Source: Microbacterium sediminis (GTDB lineage: Bacteria; Actinomycetota; Actinomycetes; Actinomycetales; Microbacteriaceae). Taken from it: a stretch of DNA of 64,000 nucleotides. How positions within the stretch are numbered: position 1 is the stretch's first letter; each line of letters opens with the position of its first letter. The position numbers and the translations under genes were made by a program. This document shows, piece by piece, positions 51,773-60,432 of this stretch. Location: contig NZ_CP038256.1 of NCBI RefSeq assembly GCF_004564075.1, positions 2,294,001 to 2,358,000 of the forward strand. Reading direction: 5' to 3'. The notes under the pieces were generated by a model. That model made no database searches. It was not told the DNA's origin and saw nothing but the letters and a program-made list of their open reading frames with translations.

Positions 51773-52563
51773 GCACCGCCACCGCCACCGCCGTCCGTCC
51801 CCGCCTGCGCGGGCTCGCCGCCGAACGCATCTTCATCGGCCGGAGCCTTCGCCACTCGATGCGCGACGTCGAGTCGCTGCTCATGTCGATCATGCTGCCG
51901 GTCGTGCTCATGCTCATGCTCACGTACGTCTTCGGCGGCGCGATCGATCGCACGGGCGACTACGTCAACTACATCGTGCCGGGCACGATCCTCACCTGCG
52001 CGGGGTTCGGCGCCGCGACGACCGCGACCTTCGTCGCCCACGACATGCAGGGCGGGATCATCGATCGGTTCCGCACCATGCCGCTGCGCGCGGGCGCCGT
52101 GCTCACCGGGCACGTCGTGGCGAGCCTCGCGCGCAACCTCGTCGCCACCGGCGTGGTGATCGCCGTGGCCCTGCTCATCGGGTTCCGCCCCTCCGCCGGC
52201 ATCGCCGGCTGGATCGGCGCCATCGCGATCGTCGCGCTGTGGATCCTCGCGATCACCTACCTGTTCGCCTCGATCGGCCTCGCGGCCGGCTCCGCCGAGG
52301 CCGCCAGCGGCTACGGCTTCATCCTGCTGTTCCTGCCGTACATCTCGAGCGCGTTCGTGCCGGTCGAGACGATGCCGGACTGGCTCCGGGTGGCCGCCGA
52401 GTGGTCGCCGGTCACCCCGGTGATCGAGTCGATCCGCGGGCTGCTGCACGGCACCGACGTGGGTCTGTACCCGCTGTGGGCCGTGGTGTGGTGCGTGGGC
52501 ATCCTCGCCGTCGCCGCCGTCTGGGGCGCGTGGCTGTTCACGCGCCGCGGCGGCCGCCGCTGA
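51769..52563 (+). CDS. ABC-2 type exporter permease (DrrB type)
   Basis: 264 residues with six membrane segments. ABC-2 features include RDVESLLMSIMLPVVLMLMLTYVFGGAI, the HDMQGGIIDRFRTMPL coupling segment and PYISSAFVPVETMPDWLRVAAEWSPVTPVIESIRGLL. ATG at 51769 overlaps the ATPase gene stop by 4 bases (ATGA). The pair is controlled by the divergent TetR-type gene. It ends 12 bases before a convergent gene. Confidence 0.92.
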   Translation: MSTATATAVRPRLRGLAAERIFIGRSLRHSMRDVESLLMSIMLPVVLMLMLTYVFGGAIDRTGDYVNYIVPGTILTCAGFGAATTATFVAHDMQGGIIDRFRTMPLRAGAVLTGHVVASLARNLVATGVVIAVALLIGFRPSAGIAGWIGAIAIVALWILAITYLFASIGLAAGSAEAASGYGFILLFLPYISSAFVPVETMPDWLRVAAEWSPVTPVIESIRGLLHGTDVGLYPLWAVVWCVGILAVAAVWGAWLFTRRGGRR

Positions 52564-52575
52564 CCGACGCCCTGC

Positions 52576-53769
52576 TCAGCTCCCGAGAAGCGCGACCCAC
52601 CACGCGTGGACCGTGGGGTTGAGCAGGGCGGCCACCCAGACGATCGGGATCGCGAGCACCGCCACCGTCGTGATCGTCACGAGCGCCGCCGGGGTCCGCG
52701 CGCGGCGCACGAACAGCGCCACGAGCGAGTACACCATCAGCCAGATGCCCGCCCCCGTCGCGTCCTCCCCGATGCCCAGCACGATGGCGATGTAGTAGAT
52801 GACGATCGCCACGATGCTGAACACGATCGAGCGGGCGCGTCGCTCGACGGCGGCGAGGATCCACGCCAGCGCGGTCGCGAGGAACAGGAGCAGCCCGCGC
52901 GGGCTGCGGCCGAGCTCGATCACCTCGAGGAAGCGGTCGCCGGTGCCGTCGAGCGTGGCCGCGATCGCCGCGACGTCGAGCCCGCCGAACGCCCACATGA
53001 GGAACAGGAACGTCGAGAAGGCCCCCATGGTCGGGAACAGCGCCACGAGCATGCTCGCGCGGCGGCGCCCCGGCCGCTCGAGGTCGTCCGGCACGTAGAA
53101 CAGGGCCGCGATGCCGGCCACGACGACGAACGCCAGCCCGAGCGGATCGGTCAGCGCCGACAGCATGAGCAGGTTCCCGGCCCGGAAGCCATCGCGCGTG
53201 GACGACCAGTACAGGAACCGCACGAGCTCCTGGGTGCCCAGCAGGAAGAACCCGATCGAGAGGAACAGCAGCGCGTCCTCGGTGACGAGCGCGAACGTGA
53301 ACGGGTTGTAGGCGATGCCCACGAGGAACAGCAGGCGCGTGGTCCAGCGCAGCTCGCGCTGCGTGGTCGCCTCGAGGATCTTCTGCAGGAAGTAGCCCCC
53401 GGCGAGCGCGCCCAGCAACGACAGGCCGAGCTCGCCGAGCGGGATGACGCGCGTGACGAGCGTCGACACGAGCGTGCCGACCGGCGGGTACAGGTCGGCC
53501 ACCCAGCCGACATCGGCGCGGGTCCAGTCGATCGCCGCGACGCGCTCCGCCTCGAGATCGTTGGGATGCCCGGCCGAGACACCCAGCGCCGACGTCACGA
53601 ACGACGCGGCCACGTACGGCAGCGCGAGCAGGAGGCGCAGCAGCCACCGCAGCCACGGGGTGAACGGGAACGGGTCCACCCGCGTGCGGGTGCGCCGCGG
53701 GTCCTCCGGCAGCAGCCCCAGCGCCTCAGGGCGCGGAGACGTAGGCGGCTGTGCGGTCGACGTCGTCAT
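52576..53769 (-). CDS. Polytopic membrane protein, partner of the GT2 synthase
   Basis: 397 residues with about ten membrane segments (from LLLALPYVAASFVTSAL near 46 to ALVTITTVAVLAIPIVWVAALL). A periplasmic-side loop HPNDLEAERVAAIDWTRADVGWVADLYPPVGTLVSTL contains acidic residues. No family is recognised with confidence; the layout resembles membrane partners of polysaccharide synthases. ATG at 53769 overlaps the synthase gene by 44 bases, so the two are tightly coupled. Confidence 0.75.
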   Translation of the reverse strand: MTTSTAQPPTSPRPEALGLLPEDPRRTRTRVDPFPFTPWLRWLLRLLLALPYVAASFVTSALGVSAGHPNDLEAERVAAIDWTRADVGWVADLYPPVGTLVSTLVTRVIPLGELGLSLLGALAGGYFLQKILEATTQRELRWTTRLLFLVGIAYNPFTFALVTEDALLFLSIGFFLLGTQELVRFLYWSSTRDGFRAGNLLMLSALTDPLGLAFVVVAGIAALFYVPDDLERPGRRRASMLVALFPTMGAFSTFLFLMWAFGGLDVAAIAATLDGTGDRFLEVIELGRSPRGLLLFLATALAWILAAVERRARSIVFSIVAIVIYYIAIVLGIGEDATGAGIWLMVYSLVALFVRRARTPAALVTITTVAVLAIPIVWVAALLNPTVHAWWVALLGS

Positions 53770-55666
53770 CCGCCGCGCCTCCCTTCTGCGTGGTGAGGCC
53801 GTGATGCGTCTTCTCCCAGTAGTGCGGCCGGGTGATGAGCTGCCACAGCGCCTTGTAGGCGGCAATCGAATGCAGGATCCAGTACACGGGGTTCAGCAGC
53901 GCCCACGGCACCAGGTGGAACTGCCCGCGTTTGAAGGGTCCCATCATGTTGACGTAGACCATGAGGACGTTGCCGATGAGGAAGTTGAACAGCATCGTCC
54001 ACATCACCCAGTACGGGATGAGCTCGGTGAGCGGGGCGTCGCGGATCCACACCGACACGATCGTCGCGAGGTACGACGGGATCACGCCCAGGAAGGTCAG
54101 CGGCGTGCCCGCGATCAGCAGCGCGAACGCGAGGAACGGGATCAGGCCCGCCTCGCGGATGAGCACCATGGGGTTGCGGGCATGCACGAGCGAGGTCTGC
54201 ATGTAGCCCTTGATCCACCGGCTGCGCTGGCGGATGAAGTTGGGGATCGAGGTGTTGGCCTCCTCGAGCGTGACGGAGTCGATCACGCCCACGCGCCAGC
54301 CGAGCGCCGCGGCGCGGATCCCGAGGTCGGCGTCCTCGGTGACGTTGTAGGGATCCCAGCCGCCGAGCCGCTTCAGCCCGTCGACGCGGAAGTGGTTCGA
54401 CGTGCCGCCCAGCGGCAGCGGCAGGCGCGAGGCGTCCAGCCCGGAGAGCATGTAGTCGAACCAGAAGCCGTACTCGAGCGTGAACATGCGCGTGAGCACG
54501 TTCTCGCTGTCGTTGAAGTAGTTCAGGGCGGCCTGCACGACGACGAGCTCCTCGCCGCCGTCCTGGAAGGCGACGACCGCCTTCTTGAGCTGATCGGGAT
54601 CGGGGCGGTCCTCGGCGTCGTAGATGACGAGGTACTCGCCCGTGGCGACCTCCAGCCCCACGTTGCACGCGCGCGGCTTGGTCTGCGGCTGCCCCTTCGG
54701 GATGACGATCGTGTGGAAGTTGTGGGGCGGATCGGTGTCGAGGATCGCCTGCTGGGTCTCGTCGTCCTCCTCCTCGACGAGGATGAGCACCTCGAGCTTG
54801 TGCTTGGGGTAGTCGAGCCGGCCGAGGTTGCCCAGCAGCTGCCCGACGATGTTGGCCTCGCGGAACACCGGCACGAGCACGGTGTAGACGGGCAGGTCCT
54901 CGTCGGTGAGCGCGGCGACCTTCTCGGCGTCGATGCGCTCGACGAGGTCGGAGCCGCGCAGGCTGATGAAGAACTTGAACGCGGTGGCGAGCAGGAACGC
55001 CACCGACATCGCCCCGATCACCCACACGAGCACCGGGATCGGCCAGAGGAACAGGAGCACGACGAGGGCGACGAGGGCGATCCCGAAGCCGATCTTCTGC
55101 GGCATGCTCATGGTCGTCTGCGCCGAATGCAGCGGATCGGACCGGCCGAGCGAGTTCGCGGCGTCGTCGGCGACCGTGTCGGCGAACGTGCGCAGCACGG
55201 CCTGACGGAACCCCCATCGCGCCGTCGCCGCGAACGTGACATCGCTCGTGCCGAGCTCGGTCACGACCTCGGCGCGCAGCTCGTCGGTCGGGCGCACGAA
55301 GGTGGCCACGAGGATCGATCCGTCGTCCAGACGGCGCACCGGCAGCCAGCCGCGGCGGATGTACTCGCGCCACGCCCGCTGGCGCGACAGCGCGGGATCG
55401 ATCCGCTCCGTGCGCAGGTTCTCGATGCAGGTGGTGCCCCACGCGGCGGCGCGGGCGCGGGCGACGTGCTCCTCGCGGATCACCTCGTCATTGAGGAGGA
55501 TCGTGGCGGTGGTGGTGTGCTCCTCGGCGGCGCGGCGCTCGGCGTCGGCGAGCTGCTCCTCGGTGACGGCGCCGCTCGAGACCAGCCACGAGAAGTCGTC
55601 GTCGAGGGACGGGACGAAGCTCCGCGTCGTCACCCACCCGTCCGCCGTCGTCGTTCCATCCGCCAT
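53726..55666 (-). CDS. GspE-N/GT2 fusion, processive glycosyltransferase
   Basis: 646 residues. Residues ~30-145 form a GspE N-terminal (MshEN) domain, LVSSGAVTEEQLADAERRAAEEHTTTATILLNDEVI. Two helices (180-225) precede a GT2 domain with D (LVEEED), YDAEDRPDP, TEDADLGIRAAALGW and QRSRW (IRQRSRWIKGYMQT), as in cellulose/hyaluronan synthases and NfrB. Four more helices follow. It should extend a glycan and export it; MshEN domains often bind c-di-GMP, which could control it (inference). ATG at 55666; weak -10 CACAAT 6 bases upstream. Confidence 0.88.
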   Translation of the reverse strand: MADGTTTADGWVTTRSFVPSLDDDFSWLVSSGAVTEEQLADAERRAAEEHTTTATILLNDEVIREEHVARARAAAWGTTCIENLRTERIDPALSRQRAWREYIRRGWLPVRRLDDGSILVATFVRPTDELRAEVVTELGTSDVTFAATARWGFRQAVLRTFADTVADDAANSLGRSDPLHSAQTTMSMPQKIGFGIALVALVVLLFLWPIPVLVWVIGAMSVAFLLATAFKFFISLRGSDLVERIDAEKVAALTDEDLPVYTVLVPVFREANIVGQLLGNLGRLDYPKHKLEVLILVEEEDDETQQAILDTDPPHNFHTIVIPKGQPQTKPRACNVGLEVATGEYLVIYDAEDRPDPDQLKKAVVAFQDGGEELVVVQAALNYFNDSENVLTRMFTLEYGFWFDYMLSGLDASRLPLPLGGTSNHFRVDGLKRLGGWDPYNVTEDADLGIRAAALGWRVGVIDSVTLEEANTSIPNFIRQRSRWIKGYMQTSLVHARNPMVLIREAGLIPFLAFALLIAGTPLTFLGVIPSYLATIVSVWIRDAPLTELIPYWVMWTMLFNFLIGNVLMVYVNMMGPFKRGQFHLVPWALLNPVYWILHSIAAYKALWQLITRPHYWEKTHHGLTTQKGGAADDDVDRTAAYVSAP

Positions 55667-55734
55667 GCGGCCATTGTGTCAGCGGGCCGGGTACCCGCAA
55701 CAGCGGCGCGCGTCCGCTCGACGAGCAGTGCCGA

Positions 55735-55856
55735 CCACGGCCCGTCGACTGAGCGAAGCGAACGGAGACGGCGGGCCCCTGGAGGCGGAGGCTCCGCGCG
55801 TCGCGGATGCGACGCGTGGAGAGACGACAGGGCCGGAGCGAAGCGGAGTCGAGAGC
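55735..55856. repeat. Degenerate repeat family member 6
   Basis: GCCCGTCGACTGAGCGAAGC on one side and GGAGCGAAGCGGAGTCGAGA on the other with GGAGACGGCGGGC between. The order of arms is less symmetric than in members 1 and 2. It occupies the 214-base gap between two minus-strand genes. Confidence 0.6.
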
Positions 55857-55880
55857 AGGGACGCAGGCCGACGACCGGCG

Positions 55881-56297
55881 TCAGGCGCCGAGGCGCTTGA
55901 GGGCCGACTGCACGACGTTCTTGGCGGAGGCGGCGGCGCGACCCACGGCCTCGGCGGCGCGGGCGGCGGGCTCGGGCAGCGCGGGGGCGGAGAGGGAGGC
56001 GACCTCGTCGATCAGGTCGGCCTCGTCGACGAAGAACGGCACGAGCCAGTCGTCGACCTCCTCGAGCGGGGCCGTCGAGAGGCTGTAGTAGCGGTGCTGT
56101 CCCTCCTCGCGCACCGAGACGAGCTCCGCCTCGCGCAGCACCTTGAGGTGCTTCGACACGGTCGGCTGGCTCACCCCGAGCTCCACGACGATCTGCGACA
56201 CGCTGGTGCCGTCCTCTCCGTCGGTCGCGCGGCGCAGCAGGAGCTGCAGGATGTCGCGCCTGGTGCCGTCCGCGATCACGTCGAAGATGTCCGCCAT
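55881..56297 (-). CDS. ArsR-family transcriptional regulator
   Basis: 138 residues: winged helix DVIADGTRRDILQLLLRRATDGEDGTSVSQIVVELGVSQPTVSKHLKVLREAELVSVREEGQHRYYSLSTAPLEEVDDWL (8-90). No metal-binding Cys pairs, so it is probably not a metal sensor. The C-terminal tail is Ala-rich. ATG at 56297 follows TACTCT by 7 bases. It is divergent from the first trkH, which it might regulate; no operator was identified. Confidence 0.9.
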   Translation of the reverse strand: MADIFDVIADGTRRDILQLLLRRATDGEDGTSVSQIVVELGVSQPTVSKHLKVLREAELVSVREEGQHRYYSLSTAPLEEVDDWLVPFFVDEADLIDEVASLSAPALPEPAARAAEAVGRAAASAKNVVQSALKRLGA

Positions 56298-56364
56298 GTG
56301 GTCGAGAGTACCGGCAGCGGTGCGGGAGTACCATGAGGACGTTCGTCGCTCGGAGGGGGATCGG

Positions 56365-57813
56365 ATGTCGCAGAGCGCTTACAGCGCCCGCGTCGATGCC
56401 GTCGAACGCATGAAGCGGATCCGCCGCGACGTCGGGCACTTCTTCCGGGAGTTCACGACGTCCTCCCCCGCGCGCTTCGCGATCCTCGTCTTCCTGCTGC
56501 TGATCACGCTGTGGACGACCCTGCTGACGCTGCCGATCTCGTCGGCGTCGCACTCGCGCACCTCGTTCGCCGACGCCCTGTTCACCGCCGTGTCGACGAT
56601 CTGCGTGACGGGCCTGTCGACGGTCGACATGGCCACGCACTGGTCGCCGTTCGGCAACGCCGTGATCTACATCGGCGTCAATATCGGCGGCATGGGCGCC
56701 CTCACGCTGGCGTCGATGCTGGGCCTGATCATCTCGAAGCGGCTGGGCCTGCGGGCCAAGCTCATCGCGGCGGGCGACACGAACCCGCTGCGCGCCCACG
56801 GCGGCGCGGTGAGCGAGTCGCAGGCCGTGCGCCTGGGCGAGGTGGGTCAGCTGCTGCGCACGGTGGCGCTGTCGACCCTCATCATCGAGGCCACCACGGC
56901 CGCGCTCCTCTACCTGCCGATCGTCTCGGCCGGCTACTCGTGGCTCGAGGCGGCCTGGTACGCGCCGTACTACGCCGCGATGGCGTTCACGAACACCGGC
57001 TTCACGCCCAACCCCGGCGGCATCGCCGTGTTCGGGCACGACTACTTCTTCCTCACCGTGATCATGGTGGCCGTCTTCCTCGGCAGCATCGGCTTCCCCG
57101 TGATCTACGCCCTCTCGCGCGACCTGCTACGGCCGCGCCGGTGGTCGCTGCACGTCAAGCTCACGCTCGTCACCACGGTGATCCTGTTCTTCGCCGGCGC
57201 CGTGGCGTTCCTCGCGCTGGAGTACGGCAACCCCGGCACGTACGGCTCGATGAACGCCTCCGACACCGTGTTCCAGTCGTTCTTCATGTCGGCGATGACG
57301 CGATCCGGCGGCTTCGCGGTCGTCGACATCGGCGAGCTGTACGGGTCGAGCATGGTGGTCGGCTCGATGCTCATGTTCGTCGGCGGCGGCTCGGCGTCGA
57401 CCGCGGGCGGCATCAAGGTCACCACCCTGGCCGTGCTCGCGCTGAGCGTGTGGTCCGAGGCCAAGGGGCGCCGCAGCGTCGAGGCGTTCGGCCGCCGCGT
57501 GCCCAGCGACGTGCAGCGCGTCGCCGTGGCCGTCCTCGCCTGGGGTGCGACGATCGTCGCGCTCGCCACCATCGTCATCGCCCAGATCACGCACGCGCCG
57601 ATCGCCGAGGTGCTCTTCGACGTGATCTCCGGCTTCGCGACGGTGGGCCTGTCGACCGGGCTCACCGAGACGCTGCCCGACTCGGCCCTGTACGTGCTGG
57701 CGACGACGATCTTCATGGGCCGCGTTGGTACAGTCACTCTTGCCGCAGCGGTGGCGGCCACGTCCCGCTCCCAGCTCTACTCCCTCCCCGTCGAAAGGCC
57801 GATCGTTGGTTGA
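56365..57813 (+). CDS. TrkH-type potassium channel subunit (system 1)
   Basis: 482 residues of the Trk/Ktr superfamily with four pore loops: STICVTGLSTVD, AFTNTGFTP, SAMTRSGGFAV and SGFATVGLSTG, each holding the conserved selectivity glycine. The block MFVGGGSASTAGGIKVTTL is characteristic. A long N-terminal basic segment (1-40) precedes the first helix. ATG at 56365 has GGAGGGGG 6-12 bases upstream. The regulatory subunit gene overlaps its 3' end. Confidence 0.92.
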   Translation: MSQSAYSARVDAVERMKRIRRDVGHFFREFTTSSPARFAILVFLLLITLWTTLLTLPISSASHSRTSFADALFTAVSTICVTGLSTVDMATHWSPFGNAVIYIGVNIGGMGALTLASMLGLIISKRLGLRAKLIAAGDTNPLRAHGGAVSESQAVRLGEVGQLLRTVALSTLIIEATTAALLYLPIVSAGYSWLEAAWYAPYYAAMAFTNTGFTPNPGGIAVFGHDYFFLTVIMVAVFLGSIGFPVIYALSRDLLRPRRWSLHVKLTLVTTVILFFAGAVAFLALEYGNPGTYGSMNASDTVFQSFFMSAMTRSGGFAVVDIGELYGSSMVVGSMLMFVGGGSASTAGGIKVTTLAVLALSVWSEAKGRRSVEAFGRRVPSDVQRVAVAVLAWGATIVALATIVIAQITHAPIAEVLFDVISGFATVGLSTGLTETLPDSALYVLATTIFMGRVGTVTLAAAVAATSRSQLYSLPVERPIVG

Positions 57814-58477
57814 GCAGATCCGCAACGACGCTCCCGTCCTGGTGATCGGGCTCGGTCGCTTCGGCGCCGCGTGCGCCGGGGAGCTCGATCGCCTCGACCG
57901 CGACGTGCTCGCGATCGACGAGAACCTCGAGCTCGTGCAGAAGTGGTCGGAGCGGGTGACGCACGCCGTCCAGGCCGACGCGCGCAGCATCGACGCGCTC
58001 AAGCAGGTGGGCGCCGCCGACTTCCAGGTGGCGGTCGTGGCCGTGGGCTCGTCGATCGAGGCCTCGGTGCTCATCACCGCGAACCTCGTCGACCTGAAGG
58101 TGCCGCAGATCTGGGCCAAGGCCGTCTCGCAGTCGCACGGCAAGATCCTCGCCCGCGTCGGCGCGAACCACGTCATCTACCCCGAACGCGAGGCCGGCGA
58201 GCGCGTCGCGCACCTCGTGGGCGGGCGCATGCTCGACTTCATCCGCTTCGACGACGACTTCGTGCTGACCAAGATGTACCCGCCCAAGTTCATCCGCGGC
58301 ATCGGCCTGAACGAGTCGGGCGTGCGCACCAAGTACAACGTCACGGTCGTCGGCGTGAAGAGCCCGGGCAAGCCGTTCCGCTATGCGGAGGCGAACACGG
58401 TCGTGACCAACCACGACCTCATCATCGTCTCGGGCACCGCCGAGGACGTGGAGCGCTTCGCCTCGCTCGACCGCTGA
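57806..58477 (+). CDS. TrkA/KtrA-type nucleotide-binding subunit (system 1)
   Basis: 223 residues: an RCK-N Rossmann domain with GLGRFGAA (14-21) and a C-terminal RCK-C domain (150-223, MYPPKFIRGIGLNE... IVSGTAEDVERF). It gates the channel in response to ATP/ADP or NAD(H). TTG at 57806 overlaps the trkH end by 8 bases and has AAAGG 8 bases upstream, so it is preferred over internal starts. Translation coupled to trkH. Confidence 0.9.
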   Translation: MVEQIRNDAPVLVIGLGRFGAACAGELDRLDRDVLAIDENLELVQKWSERVTHAVQADARSIDALKQVGAADFQVAVVAVGSSIEASVLITANLVDLKVPQIWAKAVSQSHGKILARVGANHVIYPEREAGERVAHLVGGRMLDFIRFDDDFVLTKMYPPKFIRGIGLNESGVRTKYNVTVVGVKSPGKPFRYAEANTVVTNHDLIIVSGTAEDVERFASLDR

Positions 58478-58570
58478 TCCACGGCGCACGGGGGCCACAC
58501 AGGGTACGACCGCGCGACCGCTTTCGCAACGGGGGTTCACCGCGCGCGACACCGCCGTAGCGTGGGCGGC

Positions 58571-59428
58571 ATGAGTCAGGGAACGCAGGACGGCCGGGAC
58601 CCGCGCGTCCCGCCCGAGGACCGGCGGGTGGCCGACGATCGGCTCGATCCCCGCTACGACGACCCCGACGCCACCCGCGCCGGTGTCGACGACCCCCGCA
58701 CCGATGGCGCGCTTCGGCGCGACGCCGAGACCCGGCACGGCGCGGACGCCCGGGGCGATGCCGAGACCCGGGTGCTGCCGCGCGACGACGCGCGCGTGGC
58801 CGAGGACCGGCGCGTGGTCGACGACGACCGCCGGGTCGACGCCGTCGCCGACGATCGCAGCACGCTGCGCGAGGACGTCGTGGCGCGCGAGCGCGAGGAG
58901 TTCGGCGGCATGAAGTTCGGCTCGGCCTTCTTCGGCTGGCTGGCCGCCATGGGCACCGCGGTGCTCCTCACCGCCCTCGCGGCGGCCGTGGGCGCGGGCG
59001 TGAGCTTGGGCACCGGCACCTCGATGGGCGAGGCGACCGACGCGGCGGGCGAGAACCCCGCGGCCGTCGGCATCCTCGGCGCGATCGTGCTGGGCGTGCT
59101 GCTGCTCGTGTCGTACTTCGCGGGCGGCTACGTCGCCGGCCGCATGGCCCGCTTCAACGGCGCCAAGCAGGGCTTCGCCGTGTGGCTGTGGGCGATCGTC
59201 GTGGCCGTCGTCGTGGCCGTGGTGACCGCCATCGCCGGCAGCCAGTGGGACATCCTCGCGATGTTCAACGGCTTCCCGCGGATCCCCGTCACCCCGGAGA
59301 CCGCGACGACCACCGGCATCCTCACCGCCGTGGGCGCCGCGATCGTCACGCTCGTCGGCGCCGTGCTCGGCGGCCTGGCGGGCATGCGCTACCACCGCCG
59401 GGTCGACCGCGTCGGCCTCGGCGCCTAG
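58571..59428 (+). CDS. Hypothetical membrane protein with a charged Arg/Asp-rich N-terminus
   Basis: 285 residues. The first ~115 residues are highly charged, with repeated DDRR-like units (PEDRRVADDRLDPRYDDPDATR, DARVAEDRRVVDDDRRVD). Four membrane segments follow (about 123-148, 165-188, 198-220, 245-270). The soluble part looks disordered. A DUF-type membrane domain (MKFGSAFFGWLAAMGTAVLLTALAAAVGAGV) is seen often near CsbD genes. ATG at 58571 follows TAGCGT by 7 bases. Confidence 0.75.
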   Translation: MSQGTQDGRDPRVPPEDRRVADDRLDPRYDDPDATRAGVDDPRTDGALRRDAETRHGADARGDAETRVLPRDDARVAEDRRVVDDDRRVDAVADDRSTLREDVVAREREEFGGMKFGSAFFGWLAAMGTAVLLTALAAAVGAGVSLGTGTSMGEATDAAGENPAAVGILGAIVLGVLLLVSYFAGGYVAGRMARFNGAKQGFAVWLWAIVVAVVVAVVTAIAGSQWDILAMFNGFPRIPVTPETATTTGILTAVGAAIVTLVGAVLGGLAGMRYHRRVDRVGLGA

Positions 59429-59478
59429 ACCGACCCACCGGCGGCACACCACGCCGCCCCGACAGGAAGGAGCCCCAC

Positions 59479-59655
59479 ATGGGCATCGGAGACGACATCA
59501 AGCACAACGCGGAGGAGTTCGTGGGCAAGGCCAAGGAGGGCGCCGGCAAGGCGACCGACAACGAGGAGCTCGAGGCCGAGGGCAAGGGCGAGCAGCTCGG
59601 CGCCAAGGCCAAGAAGGTCGGCGACGACGTCAAGGACGCCTTCACCGACAAGTGA
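59479..59655 (+). CDS. CsbD-family stress protein
   Basis: 58 residues, hydrophilic and helical: HNAEEFVGKAKEGAGKATDNEELEAEGKGEQLGAKAKKVGDDVKDAFTDK. CsbD-like proteins are general-stress (sigma-B type) products of unknown mechanism. AAGGAG lies 7 bases before ATG 59479. It follows the membrane protein by 50 bases and is probably cotranscribed with it. The gene is followed by a bidirectional terminator. Confidence 0.9.
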   Translation: MGIGDDIKHNAEEFVGKAKEGAGKATDNEELEAEGKGEQLGAKAKKVGDDVKDAFTDK

Positions 59656-59666
59656 CCCCCGCCGGC

Positions 59667-59700
59667 GACGGCCCGTGTGCGGCAGCGCGCACGGGCCGTC
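59667..59700. terminator. Bidirectional terminator between csbD-type gene and trkA
   Basis: GACGGCCCGTGTGCG (59667-59681) and CGCGCACGGGCCGTC (59686-59700) pair at 14 of 15 positions around the loop GCAG, between convergent genes. Confidence 0.85.
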
Positions 59701-59716
59701 GTGCTGCGCGCGGGCG

Positions 59717-60412
59717 TCAGCGCAGCTGCGCGAAGGCCTCGACGTTGCGGGTGGGCCCGACCGCGACGACCGTGTCGCCCTCGTGCAGCACCGTCGCGTT
59801 GTCGGCGTACTGCCACTCCCCCGCGGCGCTGCGCCAGGCGGCGATCGTGACGCCCCGGCGCTGGCGCAGGTCCGTGTCGCCGAGCGCGACGCCGTGCAGC
59901 TCGGTGGGTGCGGCGGCCTTGACGAGGGCGTAGCCGGCCTCGATCTCGAGGTAGTCCTTGGCCGCCCCGCGCACGAGGTGGGCGACGCGACGCCCCATGT
60001 CGGACTCGGGGTAGACGACGTGGTGCACGCCGAGCTGCTCGAGGATGCGGCCGTGCTGCTCGTCGGTGGCCTTGGCCCACACCACGGGAACGCCGAGCTG
60101 CAGCAGCAGCGACGCGCACAGGATCGACGCCTTCAGGTCGCTGCTGACGGCGACGACCACGCGATCGAACTGGTGGACCGCGAGCTGACGGAGCACCTCG
60201 TCCTTGGTGGCGTCGGCCCGGACCACCTGGGTGAGCTGGCCGTTGAGCTCCTGCACGATGGTCTCGTCGGCGTCGATGCCGAGCACCTCGGTGCCTGACG
60301 CCATCAGCTCCAGGGCGAGCGAGCGCCCGAACCGACCCAGGCCGATCACGGCGACGGAGTCGGCCTCTGCGATGCGCCGCGCCTTCTCGCCGAACGACAG
60401 GAACGATCCCAT
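59717..60412 (-). CDS. TrkA/KtrA-type nucleotide-binding subunit (system 2)
   Basis: 231 residues: RCK-N with VIGLGRFGRSLALELMASGTEVLGIDAD (22-49) and VVVAVSSDLKASILCASLLLQLGVPVVWAKATDEQHGRIL, then RCK-C with GVTIAAWRSAAGEWQYADNATVLHEGDTVVAVG. It is a paralogue of the system 1 subunit but not a recent copy. ATG at 60412; downstream of trkH-2 by 20 bases on the same strand, so the two form an operon. Confidence 0.92.
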   Translation of the reverse strand: MGSFLSFGEKARRIAEADSVAVIGLGRFGRSLALELMASGTEVLGIDADETIVQELNGQLTQVVRADATKDEVLRQLAVHQFDRVVVAVSSDLKASILCASLLLQLGVPVVWAKATDEQHGRILEQLGVHHVVYPESDMGRRVAHLVRGAAKDYLEIEAGYALVKAAAPTELHGVALGDTDLRQRRGVTIAAWRSAAGEWQYADNATVLHEGDTVVAVGPTRNVEAFAQLR

Positions 60413-60432
60413 GATGTGTCCTTTCCGCGCCG

